A stretch of DNA of 64,000 nt from positions 29,099,948 through 29,163,947 of the forward strand of contig OX243824.1 of the NCBI GenBank assembly GCA_945859605.1. The letters are read 5' to 3'. Each line of letters opens with the position of its first letter. Position 1 is the stretch's first letter. This DNA is from Lumbricus rubellus. Its lineage: Eukaryota; Annelida; Clitellata; Crassiclitellata; Lumbricidae. The notes under the pieces were generated by a model. It did no database searches and was not told the origin of the DNA. It saw only the letters and a list, made by a program, of their open reading frames with translations. The position numbers and the translations under genes are program-made. This document shows, one piece after another, positions 10,719 to 21,669 of this stretch.

Positions 10719-11572
10719 CGATAAGGCGACTTCGATAGGGCGACCATCAAAAGAGCGACTTCTACAGGGCGCCGGTTTTTAAGGCGACTGATCAAAAGAG
10801 CGACCATCAAAAGGGTGACCGATCTAAAAGGCGACAATCATAAGGGCGACCTATTTGCTGAAATCTTAACCATATCGACAATGAATAATTTTTTATTAAA
10901 TAATATTACATTAGAAACACAGAAACTAAATTAAATTCTATGCGTTTAAAATTGTTCATTTATATATAGACTAGAGGTCTACTCATAGCGTAGGTCTGAA
11001 TAAACCTTTTTTAAACTAAATTAAATTCTATGCGTTTAAAATTGTTCATTTATATATAGAGGTCTACTCATAGCGTAGGCCTGAATAAACCATTTTTCGT
11101 ATTTTTCTTTCATGTAGGCCGCCCGCTTTAATTGAACTAAATAATAAACACCGACAACTGACCATTCATAGTAGTTATGACAGATAAACCTACCATAGGC
11201 ATCAGCTACCATTAGGTAGTCGGTATTACTCTTAGGCCTACATATACCGTCTTTCATCCACCATTTTCATTGAACAACTGAGAACGTTCGATGTTGACAC
11301 TTTAGATTGCCAAAAATTAGTAAGCAAGCAGCCTGTTTGCGTCTTTTTCTTAGATCTACCGTCTTTCACAGAGCGTAGGCTATTTATTTAACCACTCGGA
11401 TTGTACACAGCGCGAACGTTCGATGTTCGCCCTTATGATTGTCGCCCTTTAGATCGGTCGCTCTTTTGATGGTCGCTTTTTTGATGGTCACTCTTTTGAT
11501 CAGTCGCCTTAAAAATTGGCGCCCTATAGAAGTCGTTCTTTTGATGGTCGCCCCATCGAAGTTGCCTTATCG
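10719..11572. mobile_element. Fold-back element with arms made of GCGAC-x-TCAAAAG units
   Basis: Inverted arms at 10,719-10,850 and 11,426-11,572 consist of repeated short units of the type GCGACCATCAAAAGA. The outermost shared sequence is CGATAAGGC. The right arm carries an extra unit. The interior contains a direct duplication of about 85 bp (10,923-11,007 and 11,012-11,095) but no protein. The architecture fits a non-autonomous fold-back DNA transposon. I could not identify a clear target duplication. Confidence 0.75.
10923..11095. repeat. Tandem duplication inside the fold-back element
   Basis: Two copies of about 85 bp share AACTAAATTAAATTCTATGC, the region around ATTTATATATAGA and TCTACTCATAGCGTAGG. 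The first copy has a small extra segment. Confidence 0.8.
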
Positions 11573-11747
11573 ATAGTGAACCAGATTTAAGGACCACAAG
11601 TTTTTTCAACATTAATTATTTATTCTGATTTTAAGACAGAAATAATGCAACGGAGACCGTCCATATATGACGTCACAAACTGGTTGGGATATGGTCACAC
11701 GTCATAATAGCCCGGTCAAAATAGCCCGTCAAAACAGCCCCGTCATA

Positions 11748-12045
11748 ATTCATCATCATCATCATCAATATCATAGGGCTCAATGCCCGTAAGAGTCCGA
11801 TGCCACTCTCTATCTGAGTCTGTCTCGCGTCATGCTGCTCAACAGGTCTGCTCCATACCATAAACATCTTGTCTGATTGGAGAGAATATTGGGAGAGAGG
11901 CATGAAGGACAACCTGGGACAATGCCCGCATGTGTCCCACGCTCTCCCCCGACTCTCTCCACCGGTCTGTCCTGACCGGCCTGTGCATGTCTGCTCCACA
12001 TCATGACACCTTGAAGCATCTGGGTCGCTATGTCACTTGTGTCGT
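11748..12045 (-). pseudogene. RTE-like 3'-end remnant with (CAT)n tail
   Basis: In minus sense the segment encodes degenerate pieces such as CLWYGADL...ARDRLR and VWSRPVE, and ends in an ATGATG repeat. The reverse complement of 11,790-11,860 closely resembles 39,870-39,960 (GGTATGGAGCAGACCTG, GACAGACTCAGA). Terminal short microsatellite tails are typical of RTE elements. The family call is tentative. Confidence 0.4.
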
Positions 12046-12264
12046 GGTTTTTGCGGATTACAATCATCATGGTTTTTCACTGCCAGCGTATCGCCACCCA
12101 TCTGGCAAACCTTCCTCATTTTGTCCGGGCTTAGGACCGGCACAGGGACGTTGTTGGTTCCCTGTGGCGGAGGATGGATGCAGTTTAACGTCGTGCCCAG
12201 GACATAATTGCCGTCATAATTTCCCGATGACAAAACAGCCACGTCAAAATCGCTCAGCGACACA

Positions 12265-12546
12265 AAAGTAAAGACATCCCAGGGCCGAAGGCCCGTTGGC
12301 GATGCACCAATCTTCTTTTCTAGGCCATTGAGCTGGCAATGGACGAATCCCAAGGTCCTGGACACGGGGCCAGTGATTTTTCAAGATTTGCCGTTTACTT
12401 CCCAGCTTACGCTGGTACTAAATTATACTGCTTGGTGACAGAGGCACGTGTGCGTAAACAACTTGCCCAAGGTCGTTACCCGGATTCGAACCGCAACCAC
12501 CCGCTCCGTGAGCGAGCGCGTTACCGCTCAGTCACCAGGTCGCACC
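12265..12546 (-). mobile_element. tRNA-derived SINE, family beta, copy 1
   Basis: In minus sense the 5' end resembles a tRNA gene: GTGACTGAGCGGTAACGC (A-box-like) and GGTTCGAATCC (perfect B box). Then follow ACGACCTTGGGCAAGTT and a unique body ending in TTTACTTTT. A second copy of about the same length lies at 59,838-60,122. It encodes no protein, so it would rely on a LINE for mobility. Confidence 0.8.
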
Positions 12547-12857
12547 AGCGACACAATAGCCCCCGTCAAAATAGCCCCGTCAGAACAGCCCGAGGCTATT
12601 TTGTCGGGGACCAACGAAGTCGCGGAAGAACACACGATTTTCGTGAAAAATTGGACCGACGAAATCGACATCTTTTTAAGGAAGCTGAATTGATGAAAAT
12701 AATTCTTGTAAAGTTGTTGATGTCTACCGAAAATGATGGCGTTGGTAAATAGAATTAGCCTAAGGCTATTAATAGAAGTTGAATTTAAGCCTTTTCGTCC
12801 ATCCAGCAATTCCAGCCTCTATTTATTATTCTATCTTTTTTTTGGGGGGGGGGGGGG

Positions 12858-13193
12858 TTGGCAGCTCAGTTGAGAGACCGCTGTTCGTTTAACTGAGAGT
12901 CATCCATGCAACCCGGGTTCGCGCCTCACACAGGGCATTAATTTATTAAAGTTTCTGTTAGCTGCCATTGGCGGTTTGCTGTTGTGTTGCGTGACTCGGG
13001 TTCTGCTGAAAATAAGATAGCCGAATGAGGAGTGGCCAATATTGTTAAACCGAACCCATTACTGTAAAGCCGACCTGCGTGTCGTGCTATTATAGTGGGC
13101 CGCATTTCGTATAACCTGTACCAGTATTACTTGTAATCATTGTGCGGTTTGTCAGATTGAATCATTAATGAATAAATAATATTATCATTTAAG
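12858..13193 (+). mobile_element. tRNA-derived SINE, family alpha, copy 1
   Basis: The tRNA-like head is GGCAGCTCAGTTGAGAGACC (A-box-like) with GGGTTCGCGCC (B-box-like). A shared body follows (TGTTAGCTGCCA, GCCGACCTGCGTGTCGTGC, GTCAGATTGAAT) and an AATAAATAATATT tail. Two other copies are at 40,375-40,803 (minus) and 59,144-59,485 (plus). It is preceded by a T9-G14 run. Confidence 0.8.
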
Positions 13194-13860
13194 ATAATAT
13201 GCCTCCACCTTCGATTTCTCAGGCGTTTGATAATCAATCCAGCTTCTATTTAAGTCTTTTAAGATATAAATACCGTTATCCCGCTTTCGTATCTTAAGCG
13301 TTTTATCCAGTTCATATACACCGTGATTTAAAAAAGGTAGCCAATTTGTTTTTCATATATCTCTAATGCCTAATATTTTCCAAATAACTAGAGAATTGAA
13401 CCAAGAATACGATTCCAAAATTTTATTGAGATGAAGGTGAATGGATAAAAAGATATGAATCCTTCAACTTCATATTCCGAAATTCCAGTTCACAAGCAAT
13501 TTTCTGTCAGATTCAATTAAAAAGTAAGCCAATCTGGTTTTCATATATCTCTAATGCCTGATAATTAATCCTACTAAAAATTTTCATTTACTATTTTAGA
13601 CATATTCCTCAACCTTCGAGAATTGAACCAAGAATAGGATTCAAAAGCATCATGTCATAGATTTGAACGGATAGAAAGATATGAATATTTAAACTTCATC
13701 TCAAGAAATGTCAGTTTCCAGCAAATCTATTATGGTGTTCGTTGCGGTTTCTATGCTTGATAGTTCCCAATTTGTTTCTTCAGTCATCCTGGAGTGAAAT
13801 TAACAGAGTATATTATCGCAACGTTCTGCTGTCACAACATCTTCCACCTGTTGTCAGAAA
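13194..13860. other. Non-coding stretch with a diverged direct repeat
   Basis: No gene is visible. Two segments near 13,338 and 13,528, about 190 bp apart, share TTTTCATATATCTCTAATGC and AGAATTGAACCAAGAATA, with AAAGATATGAATCCTTCAAC-like blocks after them. This looks like an old tandem duplication. Confidence 0.5.
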
Positions 13861-13864
13861 TCTA

Positions 13865-14060
13865 TAGCCTCATAAGGCTGTTTTCTTTTTCAACAGAACA
13901 GCGCCAGCCCATAGAGCCAAGGAAACCATCGAAATGCTAACAAGACTTCATTTTTCTCACATTACGGCCTCCGAACAGCCCAGATTTGAATCCTGTCGAA
14001 TATAAAGTGTGGATCGTGCATTATGCAAGACTAAGTCTACCAGCCAACAATTCATGATAT
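13865..14060 (+). pseudogene. mariner-like transposase fragment
   Basis: Reading across frames shows FFQQNSA followed by KETIEMLTRLHF and PPNSPDLNPVEYK. These are the second and third catalytic blocks of Tc1/mariner DDE transposases (QDSAPxH and PPNSPDLNPxEY types). The reading frame is broken, and both ends of the gene are missing. Confidence 0.75.
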
Positions 14061-14067
14061 AAAGTTT

Positions 14068-14505
14068 AACATTTACGGACGACCAGCCGATGCTCTCAGA
14101 AAGCGAAAAGTATCTGCAACGAATGAAGGATGGACTAAATGCGACTTCAGAAGAATACAACATGAAACTAAACATCAAAAAGACAAAAGTTCAGTAGAGA
14201 AAAGGAAACAAATATAGGCTATGTGTAAAAATAGATGGAGCAAGTGAATGAATTCTGCTATTTGGGAGCGACGCCAAATGTCATAAAGAGATAAGGAGGA
14301 GAATAGAAATGGGTAAAGAGGCATTCTTAAAAAGGAAAGAATTGCTAAGAGGGCTAAATAGAAATCTGAAGAAAAGCATGGTTAAAACATTGGTATGGAG
14401 TGTGACGTTATATGGCGCAGAGACATGGATAATGAGAAAAGAAGACACCAGAAGGATGGAAGGTTTGAAAATATGGGTATGGATAAGGATGGAGAAAATT
14501 TGCTG
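14068..14505 (+). pseudogene. RTE-like reverse transcriptase fragment
   Basis: The segment begins at a FTDDQPML box (FADDQ type, equivalent to YADD). It continues with KLNIKKTKV and a broken YLG region, then ends with MVKTLVWSVTLYGAETW. This is the usual order at the C-terminal half of RTE-type polyproteins. Stops and a frameshift interrupt it near 14,190-14,270. The 3' part is lost before the inverted-repeat element at 14,553. Confidence 0.75.
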
Positions 14506-15840
14506 ATGATGTTGTCCATCCAGAGAGGCTGTTTTCTCGCCCGTAACGTGTGCCGGTGTAGTGCGAAATACTATCCGGGCAACAGAAACTATCCGGCCAC
14601 GTCCACATCGTTGCTAGGATGAAATCTCGCACGACTTACGTGCGAAATCTAATCCGTTGACAAATACGATCCGGGTGGCTTGACCAGCTTTTTAAACAAT
14701 GATTATATTCTATATAATATTAAGCATGGTAATTCGGTGTGCAAAAACCATTATAATGCAGGTCTGTAAGTGTGATTGTGGGATGGTAACATTACGAATA
14801 TGTAAGTTTATTTATTATATAACGTGATTCTAAATGACGAAGCGGTGTTAAGTACCGCTGCGGAGCGTATGCTATTTTTAGAATGGAAAATCCGCGTTGT
14901 GAAACGGAACTAGGGCCTACATGCAGATGTAATTGATGCATCCCATTTAAAATTGTATTCTTTATAAATTAAGCGCGTCCTATGTTACGGGCATCTTATT
15001 TTAAAGGGTTTGGTCGTGTGAGACTGTTGGCATTCGTCTGATTGTTTGTATCTGGATTAAGGTTATAACAACACTAACGAACTAAATCATGTCTTTCGTC
15101 TTATACACCTTTTTACCACGATCTTAAAAGCCTATATAAGAATAAGCGGGTTCACCATCTCAGTGATCTTTCGCGTGCGCTATTGATTTTCCTGAGGTTC
15201 CGCGACAGTTTGATATAAAATTTTATTTTATCAGCTGAAATCCCAATTGTATTAGCAGTAAGTCGAATTATTTTACAGCTTCAAGTTATTCTTGTTTATG
15301 TAAAATTCTTACGTAAATGCATTAGGCCCTTTTGTTTCTCCTATAAGCTTAATTATGATGTTATGCAACATATAATTAGGCCTATTGTCTTAAATGAGTG
15401 CATCTGCGCATTAGTCTTGCTATTCGGAAGAAACATTCATCGGGAATCTATAGAACTGATGTACGCTGCATCTTCCACTGTTGTTCAGACAGTCAATTTT
15501 TATTTTTGGTTTAGAATTACTCAAATGGACGCTCTGTTCTTAACAATAATTACTTTCCAATTAGAATCTGCCGAGCAAGAGGTATATTAGGCCTATAGGC
15601 CAACGACAAGTTTTGTTTATTCTTCTTTAGATCTACCAGAAGTGTCAGTGGTTAAATTTCTCATTGAGAAGTAACGGATTGGCCAATTTTTGCAAATGTA
15701 CTCAGAGCCTAGGCCTCTCTGGCGAATTTTTTACCCGATAGGCCAACCTGCTATTGGCTATTAGGATATCTGTTTCCTTCACCCTGGGCATTCCACTCAA
15801 AACTAAAGTATCGTCAGGGTGAGATTTGCTGGGAATGGGG

Positions 15841-15895
15841 GGTTGTTGGAGTTCAACCCCCAATTAGGAGTTCAACCCCCCAATTAGGAGTTTAA
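15841..15895. repeat. Short GTTCAACCCCC tandem repeat
   Basis: Three imperfect units of AATTAGGAGTTCAACCCCC lie inside the inverted-repeat element. Confidence 0.8.
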
Positions 15896-15953
15896 CCCCA
15901 GTTATGACTACATAGTAAAGTCCTCATTGAGACCCATCACTTTAGCTTAGACT

Positions 15954-16257
15954 CATGGGCGCCCGCAGAAACTTTGGCAGGAGGGGGCAGAACTTATTTT
16001 TTGGTAGGAACTTTAAAAAAAATTCAAAAAGCAAAGCAGAAAATTAAGAACAGAGGTAATTTTCACAGAGGTTTCTAAATGTAGGCCTAAATATCTCAAT
16101 TTCACTTTATGTATCGTTGCAGTGACATTAGCACTATGATAGTGCGAAGACATTTGTAAAAAATCACAAAGTGGTAGCTAAAAAAAATAGGAAAATTCAA
16201 TTTTCCATGGAGGGGGGGCAAGTGCCCCCCTCTTGCCCCTATGTGCGGGCGCCCATG
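15954..16257. mobile_element. hAT-like MITE with 8-bp target duplication
   Basis: The 304-bp element has inverted ends starting CATGGGCGCCCGC and is flanked by perfect 8-bp direct repeats CTTAGACT (15,946-15,953 and 16,258-16,265). An 8-bp duplication is the hallmark of hAT. It has no coding capacity, and poly-G/poly-C runs form the sub-terminal arms. Confidence 0.85.
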
Positions 16258-16582
16258 CTTAGACTTTAGTCCTACCCTTTACTCTGATAGTTATTTAACA
16301 CTATTTAACACTATTTAATGCTATACTCTATAACGCGCATCTTGCTTTCTGCAAGCATGCATGCAGCCCGGATCATATTTGTCAACGAAAACGAGGCAGA
16401 GGCGTGAGCGTTGCTATCTGACGTCATATGTCACGTGAACCAATGACAGAACGTTCCGGATAGTATTTGTTGCCGGATAGAATTTCGCACTACACCGGAT
16501 GGTCAACGACGCCGTCGACAAATACTCCATGAAGGACCCCAATGTTGCTCAAGTCCTGTATCGATCTCTAATTTCTCCTCCG

Positions 16583-17845
16583 TCAAGCGCATGCTGACGA
16601 TGAGGCATTTACAAGACGTCTCCAAGTTGCTCTTTCTCTGGTCTTATCCACTGCTCTTAGTATGTCCAAGCCCTTCATTTCTAGGTCCTCCATCACCTTC
16701 TTCATCCATGTCTTTTTGGGTCTTCCTCTGCTTCTTTTCCCCTCGGTTTGTCCATATAGCACTGTCGCTGGCAATCGTTTCTCCTCCATCCGTGTTACAT
16801 GTCCGAACCAAGTCAGCCTTCTCTTCCTGATTCTGTCGATTACTATTTCTTTTTATCCGGTTTCTTCACGAGTTATTTCGTTGCGTATCCTTTCTATCCT
16901 CGATCTGCGCAGTGTTCCTCTCAGCCAGCTCATCTCTGCTACCAGCACTGCTGCTTTCTTTCATCTTCTTTTCTCAGGCACCAACATTCTGAGCCGTATA
17001 GCAGCACTGGTATAACCAGAGATTCATACAGCCTTACCTTGGTTCTTGTCAATATATTCTTTTATCTCCATAGCCTTCTGAGTCTGCCAAACATTGCTGA
17101 AGCCACGCTAATTCTGCGTTTTATGTCTTTTGTGCATTGGGCATCTTCAGTTACCAGGCCACCCAAGTACACGAATTCCGTCACTTGCTCCAGTGGTTCG
17201 CCTTCCAATCTTATCTCAATCTCCTCATGTTGTTTTCCTATAATCATTGTCTTGGTCTTTTCCGCATTTATTTTGAGTCCAAATCTTTTACTGCTGTCGT
17301 TTATCGCCAGTCAACGTTTGCAGGTGATCTGGATCTTCGGCGATTAAATCTATGTCGTCAGCAAAGCGTAGGTTGTTGATTATCCGTCCATTAATCCTAG
17401 CCCCAATCTCTGTGTCTCTTAACGCATAACTCATCACAGCCTCGAGAATCAAGTTAAACAGATATGGTGACAACCCGCATCCCTGTCTCCCTCCTACCGT
17501 CACCTTAAACCACTCAGTTAACTCGCCATCCACTCTCACTGCGCTCACCGATTTGCTATAGATGTCTTCCAACAGCTCTGCCAGTTCCTCCGGTAATAAT
17601 TCCTCAAAACCTGCCACAATCCTTGTTGCCATGCACTATCGAAGGACTGTCTGAAGTCTATGAAATTATTGTACAGAGTTCTGTTCTTATCATAGTACTT
17701 TTCTGCCAATTGTCGTATCTCTTCCCATTATAAACCCTGCTTGTTCTTCAGCCACCACCTGCTCCACATATCTTCGCAGTCGCTGCTGTAATATTCTTGT
17801 GTAGACTTTCCCGGGGATGCTCAGCAGGCTGATTCTGTATCGATC
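16583..17845 (-). pseudogene. RTE-like non-LTR polyprotein remnant
   Basis: In minus sense the order is RT fingers (SLLSIPGKVYTRIL, EEQAGF near 17,750-17,830), GRQGCGLSPYLFNL and FADDIDLIAED (17,340-17,500), EFVYLGGLVTED (near 17,150), then the C-terminal RSRGRPKKTWMKKV and TWRRLV (near 16,600). This is the RTE-type layout. The catalytic FADD is kept, but frames change at least three times, so it is dead. No endonuclease half is seen. Confidence 0.85.
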
Positions 17846-17849
17846 TACT

Positions 17850-19027
17850 CGCTCCATATATCGTGTCGGTCTTCAACTCATCGTTGTCCTCCGGCACCTT
17901 TCGCCTTAAGAAGCCGACGCTTCCGCCTTGCGAGCTCTCCGTTACCGACCGATCTCCAACCTGCCATTTCTGTCAAAGCTCCCTGAGCGGGTCGTTAGCA
18001 TCCAGCTCACCGAGTTTCTGTCGTCGGCTGGCCTTTTTACGGTTCATCAGTCGGCCTACCGGAAACATCATTCGACCGAGACCGCTCTTCTTAAGGTTGT
18101 AACAGACCTTACGGAAGCGATCGATGTGGGCAACCACGCTTTGCTTGGTCTACTCGATCTCTCGGCCGCCTTTGATACGGTTGACCATGATGTTCTGGTC
18201 GAGCGCTTGTCCAGGACGTACGGGATCCGCTCAACCGCGATTGACTGGCTTCGCTCCTATCTCTGCAATTACCGACAGACGGTGCTCTTCGGCGGTTTTT
18301 TCAACCATCTGCTCTCTCTTCTGTGGCGTCCCTCATGGCTCTGTTCTCGGCCCGCTGCCGTTTCTGCTCTACACCGCCGACGTAGGTGAGCTTGCTGCTG
18401 GTCTCGGCCTAGCATCACATTTCTACGCCAACGATTCCCAGCTCTACACGTGGGGACATCCATCAACTGTCGAGCAGAAGCGGGGAAGAATGGAGCTTGG
18501 CATTGAGCGGATTGCCGACTGGATGCGGTCGAATCGACTGCGGCTTAACCCCGAGAAGACCGACTTCCTGTGGTGTGCGACCAGCAGACGGTGTTTCTAT
18601 CTTGACACCGGGGCATGGAATATCTGCGGGACCCTGATACGGCCTTCGACTTCCGTGCGCGATCTCGGCGTCCTGCTGGAATCAGATCTGTCCATGAGGC
18701 GCCATATCGCCTGGACCGTAGGCTGTTGCTTCCGACAGCTCCGTCTCATCAGGAGCTGCATCAAGTTCTTGCCCTTCGAGGCCGCGAGAGCGGCCGTTGC
18801 CGCTTTCGTCACTTCCAAGGTGGACCGATGTAACAGTTTGCTTGTCGGCGCGCCTGCGTGCCTGTTGGACGGACTCCAGTCGGTGCTTAATGCTGCGGCG
18901 AGGCTAGTCTGCAAAAAGAGAAAGTACGACAACGTCACGCCGCTCCTCCGTGACATCCTTCACTGGCTACCTGTTCCATCTCGCATCGAATTCAAGCTCT
19001 GTCTGCTCATCTGTGCCATATAAATCA
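17850..19027 (+). pseudogene. CR1-like non-LTR reverse transcriptase, 3'-truncated
   Basis: Blocks run in CR1/L2-like order: RPISNLPFLSKLPERVV, HQSAYRKHHSTETALLKV, LLDLSAAFDTVDHDVL, then after a frame change near 18,300 GVPHGSVLGPLPFLLYTADV. The catalytic box reads FYANDSQLYT, so the second Asp of YADD is Asn and the enzyme would be inactive. The sequence continues to LHWLPVPSRIEFKLCLL and ends in an ATT tract. The segment is GC-rich compared with neighbours. Confidence 0.85.
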
Positions 19028-19029
19028 TC

Positions 19030-19032
19030 GTA

Positions 19033-19069
<37 letters not shown>
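19030..19069. repeat. (ATT)n tract
   Basis: This opens the second retrotransposon block at the truncated CR1 end. Confidence 0.9.
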
Positions 19070-19071
<2 letters not shown>

Positions 19072-19133
19072 ACACATTTATTTCTTCAAAAACTGACACA
19101 ATCATGTACAGACGAGTAAATAATCGTTTCAAA
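19070..19133 (-). mobile_element. Tail-only retrotransposon fragment
   Basis: 64 bp of 3' UTR, nearly the same as the 3' end of the copy at 20,673-21,041 (GACACAATCATGTACAGACG), lies between ATT tracts. Confidence 0.7.
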
Positions 19134-19162
19134 CATTATTATTATTATTATTATTATTATTA

Positions 19163-19226
19163 TCCTTTAATATCTTCAAGAAAACACATCAACAACAGGA
19201 AACACACAAAAAAACAGAAAAGCTAC

Positions 19227-19228
<2 letters not shown>
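19163..19228 (-). mobile_element. Tail-only retrotransposon fragment
   Basis: 66 bp resembles the 3' UTR of the fragment U/Q family (CCTTTAATATCTTCAAG) but is diverged. It lies between ATT tracts 19,134-19,162 and 19,229-19,290. Confidence 0.6.
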
Positions 19229-19289
<61 letters not shown>

Positions 19290-19300
19290 TTTTTTTTTTT

Positions 19301-19362
19301 GCCCCGAGGTATACAGGATCCCTCAGGGACTTATCTATCGCCTAATATAAAATCACAGTCTG

Positions 19363-19365
<3 letters not shown>
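19301..19365 (-). mobile_element. Tail-only fragment with terminal hairpin
   Basis: 65 bp of 3' end is present. It is the hairpin at 19,302-19,328 preceded (minus sense) by the same GCG...GATAAGTCCC leader as the copies at 30,534 and 34,129, slightly diverged. Confidence 0.75.
19302..19328 (-). other. 3'-terminal RNA hairpin, copy 3
   Basis: In minus sense CCCTGAGG pairs with CCTCGGGG, with one U-G pair where the 30.5 and 34.1 kb copies have C-G. Confidence 0.75.
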
Positions 19366-19413
<48 letters not shown>

Positions 19414-19414
<1 letters not shown>

Positions 19415-20481
19415 AAATTATCCGAAGTAGTTCAAATCACAAAGGTATACAAGACAACGAATAGTGTATATAAAGACTATGGAATCAGTTGTAGTCAATC
19501 TGATAGCTGTGGCTGCTTCTCGAATGTGCCCCTGCAAGCAACAGCGTTGAATCGTTGGATGCAAACTGAAATCCGTTGGAACAGATAGCTTGACTCTTTG
19601 GGGTCTCCAGTGATTTGAGTCAGGAGACGCCCCAAAACCTTCAGAAGCTTCAATCCGTCGATGTTGATTGGTCCCATGGTCTCGAAAGCCAGTGGAACAA
19701 AGAGATAGGTGGCCGTAAGATGATTGTACTTATCGACCTTCCTGGTAGCCGCCACTTCCGCTGCCGCACCCGCAGAAACGGATGTCGCCTGGACGTATGA
19801 TGAAGCTACAGTGTCGATCACCGTGGCGTCCCAGACGAGATTCCGGCCTTTGTACCAAGGTATCAGCGTAAGACCATCAGGGCGTCTGCCGTCAGTTCTA
19901 GAAAGACCAGGTGGTTCCTTAACATTTGGGAAACCTGCTCGTGTAAGACTTCGACTAATTAGATCGTTTAATGTGGCATGTCTGGCGATCCGTCCAGGTC
20001 CAAGACCACAGAAAAGTCCATGCGCTCCATTCGCTGTCACTCGAGCTCCACATGGGCAAGCATGAGGCTCACAAATGCATGTACCCAGACGGAGACCTAC
20101 CGCAATTCTGACCGCCTCATCGTCTAGACGTAGTCCACATGATGTCACGGGGAGGGCGAAAAGCCAGTCACCGGCGTGAGGCGCTGCGACTGCCTTGAGA
20201 CGTGCTTGATGGTATGGGTCGGAGAGCGCATTGCTCAGCTCGGTAAACATCTTCTGCACGAGAGGCTTGTCCCAACTTGATTGTTTGTGAGCCGCACCAC
20301 TCTCAGGTAGCCCAGTTTGGCTCTCAATACACCACAGATGCTCCATCAGTTCCACACGCTCGTCAATATCGGGGCATGCATTGCCTAGCATGGAGGACTG
20401 GAGTGCTCGGGTGCTTGCAGCGGAAGCCAAAAAGGCGGGAAGAGCAAGCGAAGCCACCCGGCGAATTCCTAGTCCACCCAT
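19414..20481 (-). mobile_element. RLE retrotransposon fragment L, open C-terminal half
   Basis: This 5'-truncated copy has an uninterrupted frame from MGGLGIRRVASLALPAF (near 20,480) to QLSD and stop at 19,495. It includes knuckle CPCGARVTANGAHGLFC, KEPPGLSRTDGRRPDGLTL, the catalytic-type LVWDATVIDTVASSY and the conserved tail FVPLAFETMGPI. The 3' UTR is about 80 bp. No stop is seen, which suggests youth. The frame continues upstream through (AAG)n and (AAT)n and so appears fused to Lys and Asn runs; that part is not a gene. Confidence 0.85.
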
Positions 20482-21080
<599 letters not shown>

Positions 21081-21556
21081 GTCATGTTATGTTATTGAAA
21101 GGCTACCCCTTTTCCAAATCGGGCAAAGTGTTAACGAAAGAGCCCGTGAAAGCCACAGCGTTAAAGCGCTGGATAGTAATTGAAAGTCTTTGAAATAGAA
21201 AGGACGTCTCTCTCAGATCTTCCGACGCCTTTGACAAATGACGACCCAAGACAGTTAAGAAGACAATTCCTCTAGAATTGATGGGTCCTAGCGTCTCCAT
21301 GGCCAACGGAATGAAGTCGTGTGTAGCTGTAATTGACACATATTTTTGTTCCTTTCTACTATCTGCTATTTCTGCTGCAGCTCCTGCAGTGACAGCGGTT
21401 GCCTGTAGATAGGAGGGCGCAAGGGTGTCGACCACTGTGGCATCCCATGCGAGACATCGGCCCGCTTTCCATGGGATAAGGGTGGTGCCGTCCGGTCTCT
21501 TCCCGTCCGAGCGTAGCATGCCCCGGGGTTCTTTGATCGCTGTCTGCAAAATGCAT
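21081..21556 (-). mobile_element. RLE retrotransposon fragment N
   Basis: An open frame for the endonuclease and C-terminus (KEPRGMLRSDGKRPDGTTL, LAWDATVVDTLAPSY ... DLEKG, stop near 21,103) is present. It is closely related to fragment I and the element at 30.7 kb and shares their very short 3' UTR (CCTTTCAATAA...). It is truncated at 21,553-21,556 just upstream of the RPDG motif. Confidence 0.85.
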
Positions 21557-21622
21557 TATTATTATTATTATTATTATTTTTATTTTTTTTTTTATTTTTT
21601 ATTTATTTTTTTTTTTTTTGTT

Positions 21623-21649
21623 ACCCGAGGTATCTATAATCCCTCAGGT
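21623..21649 (-). other. 3'-terminal RNA hairpin, copy 4 (on the full-length element)
   Basis: In minus sense ACCTGAGG pairs with CCTCGGGT, including one U-G pair, about 20 nt after the stop codon. This links the hairpin to a complete coding element. Confidence 0.8.
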
Positions 21650-21669
21650 GTCAGATATTAATAAGAAAT

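Larger units (their letters stand above)
11697..12617. repeat. Clusters of CCGTCAAAATAGCC-type units
   Basis: Short units resembling CCCGTCAAAATAGCC occur at 11,700-11,750, more degenerate at 12,200-12,250, and again at 12,548-12,617, where the last is partly inverted (GGCTATTTTGTCGGGG). An RTE-like remnant and a SINE lie between them. This may be another fold-back element disrupted by insertions; the boundaries are uncertain. Confidence 0.45.
14553..16498. mobile_element. Non-autonomous element with about 140-bp inverted ends (CCGGTGTAGTGCGAAAT)
   Basis: The left end (14,553 on) and the reverse complement of the right end (to 16,498) share CCGGTGTAGTGCGAAAT, CTATCCGG repeats and GTTGACAAATA-x-GATCCGGG over about 140 bp with gaps. 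The interior has no long frame, many TAGGCCTA words, and a hAT MITE. I could not see a clear target duplication. Confidence 0.65.

Noticed and set aside
10394..10837. 147-codon minus-strand frame
   Set aside because: It runs into the repeat units of the fold-back arm, has no domain features, and its residue pattern there simply mirrors the repeats.
12480..12546. Possible genuine tRNA gene
   Set aside because: A and B boxes are present, but no acceptor-stem pairing is evident and a near-identical copy continues into a SINE body at 59.8-60.1 kb.
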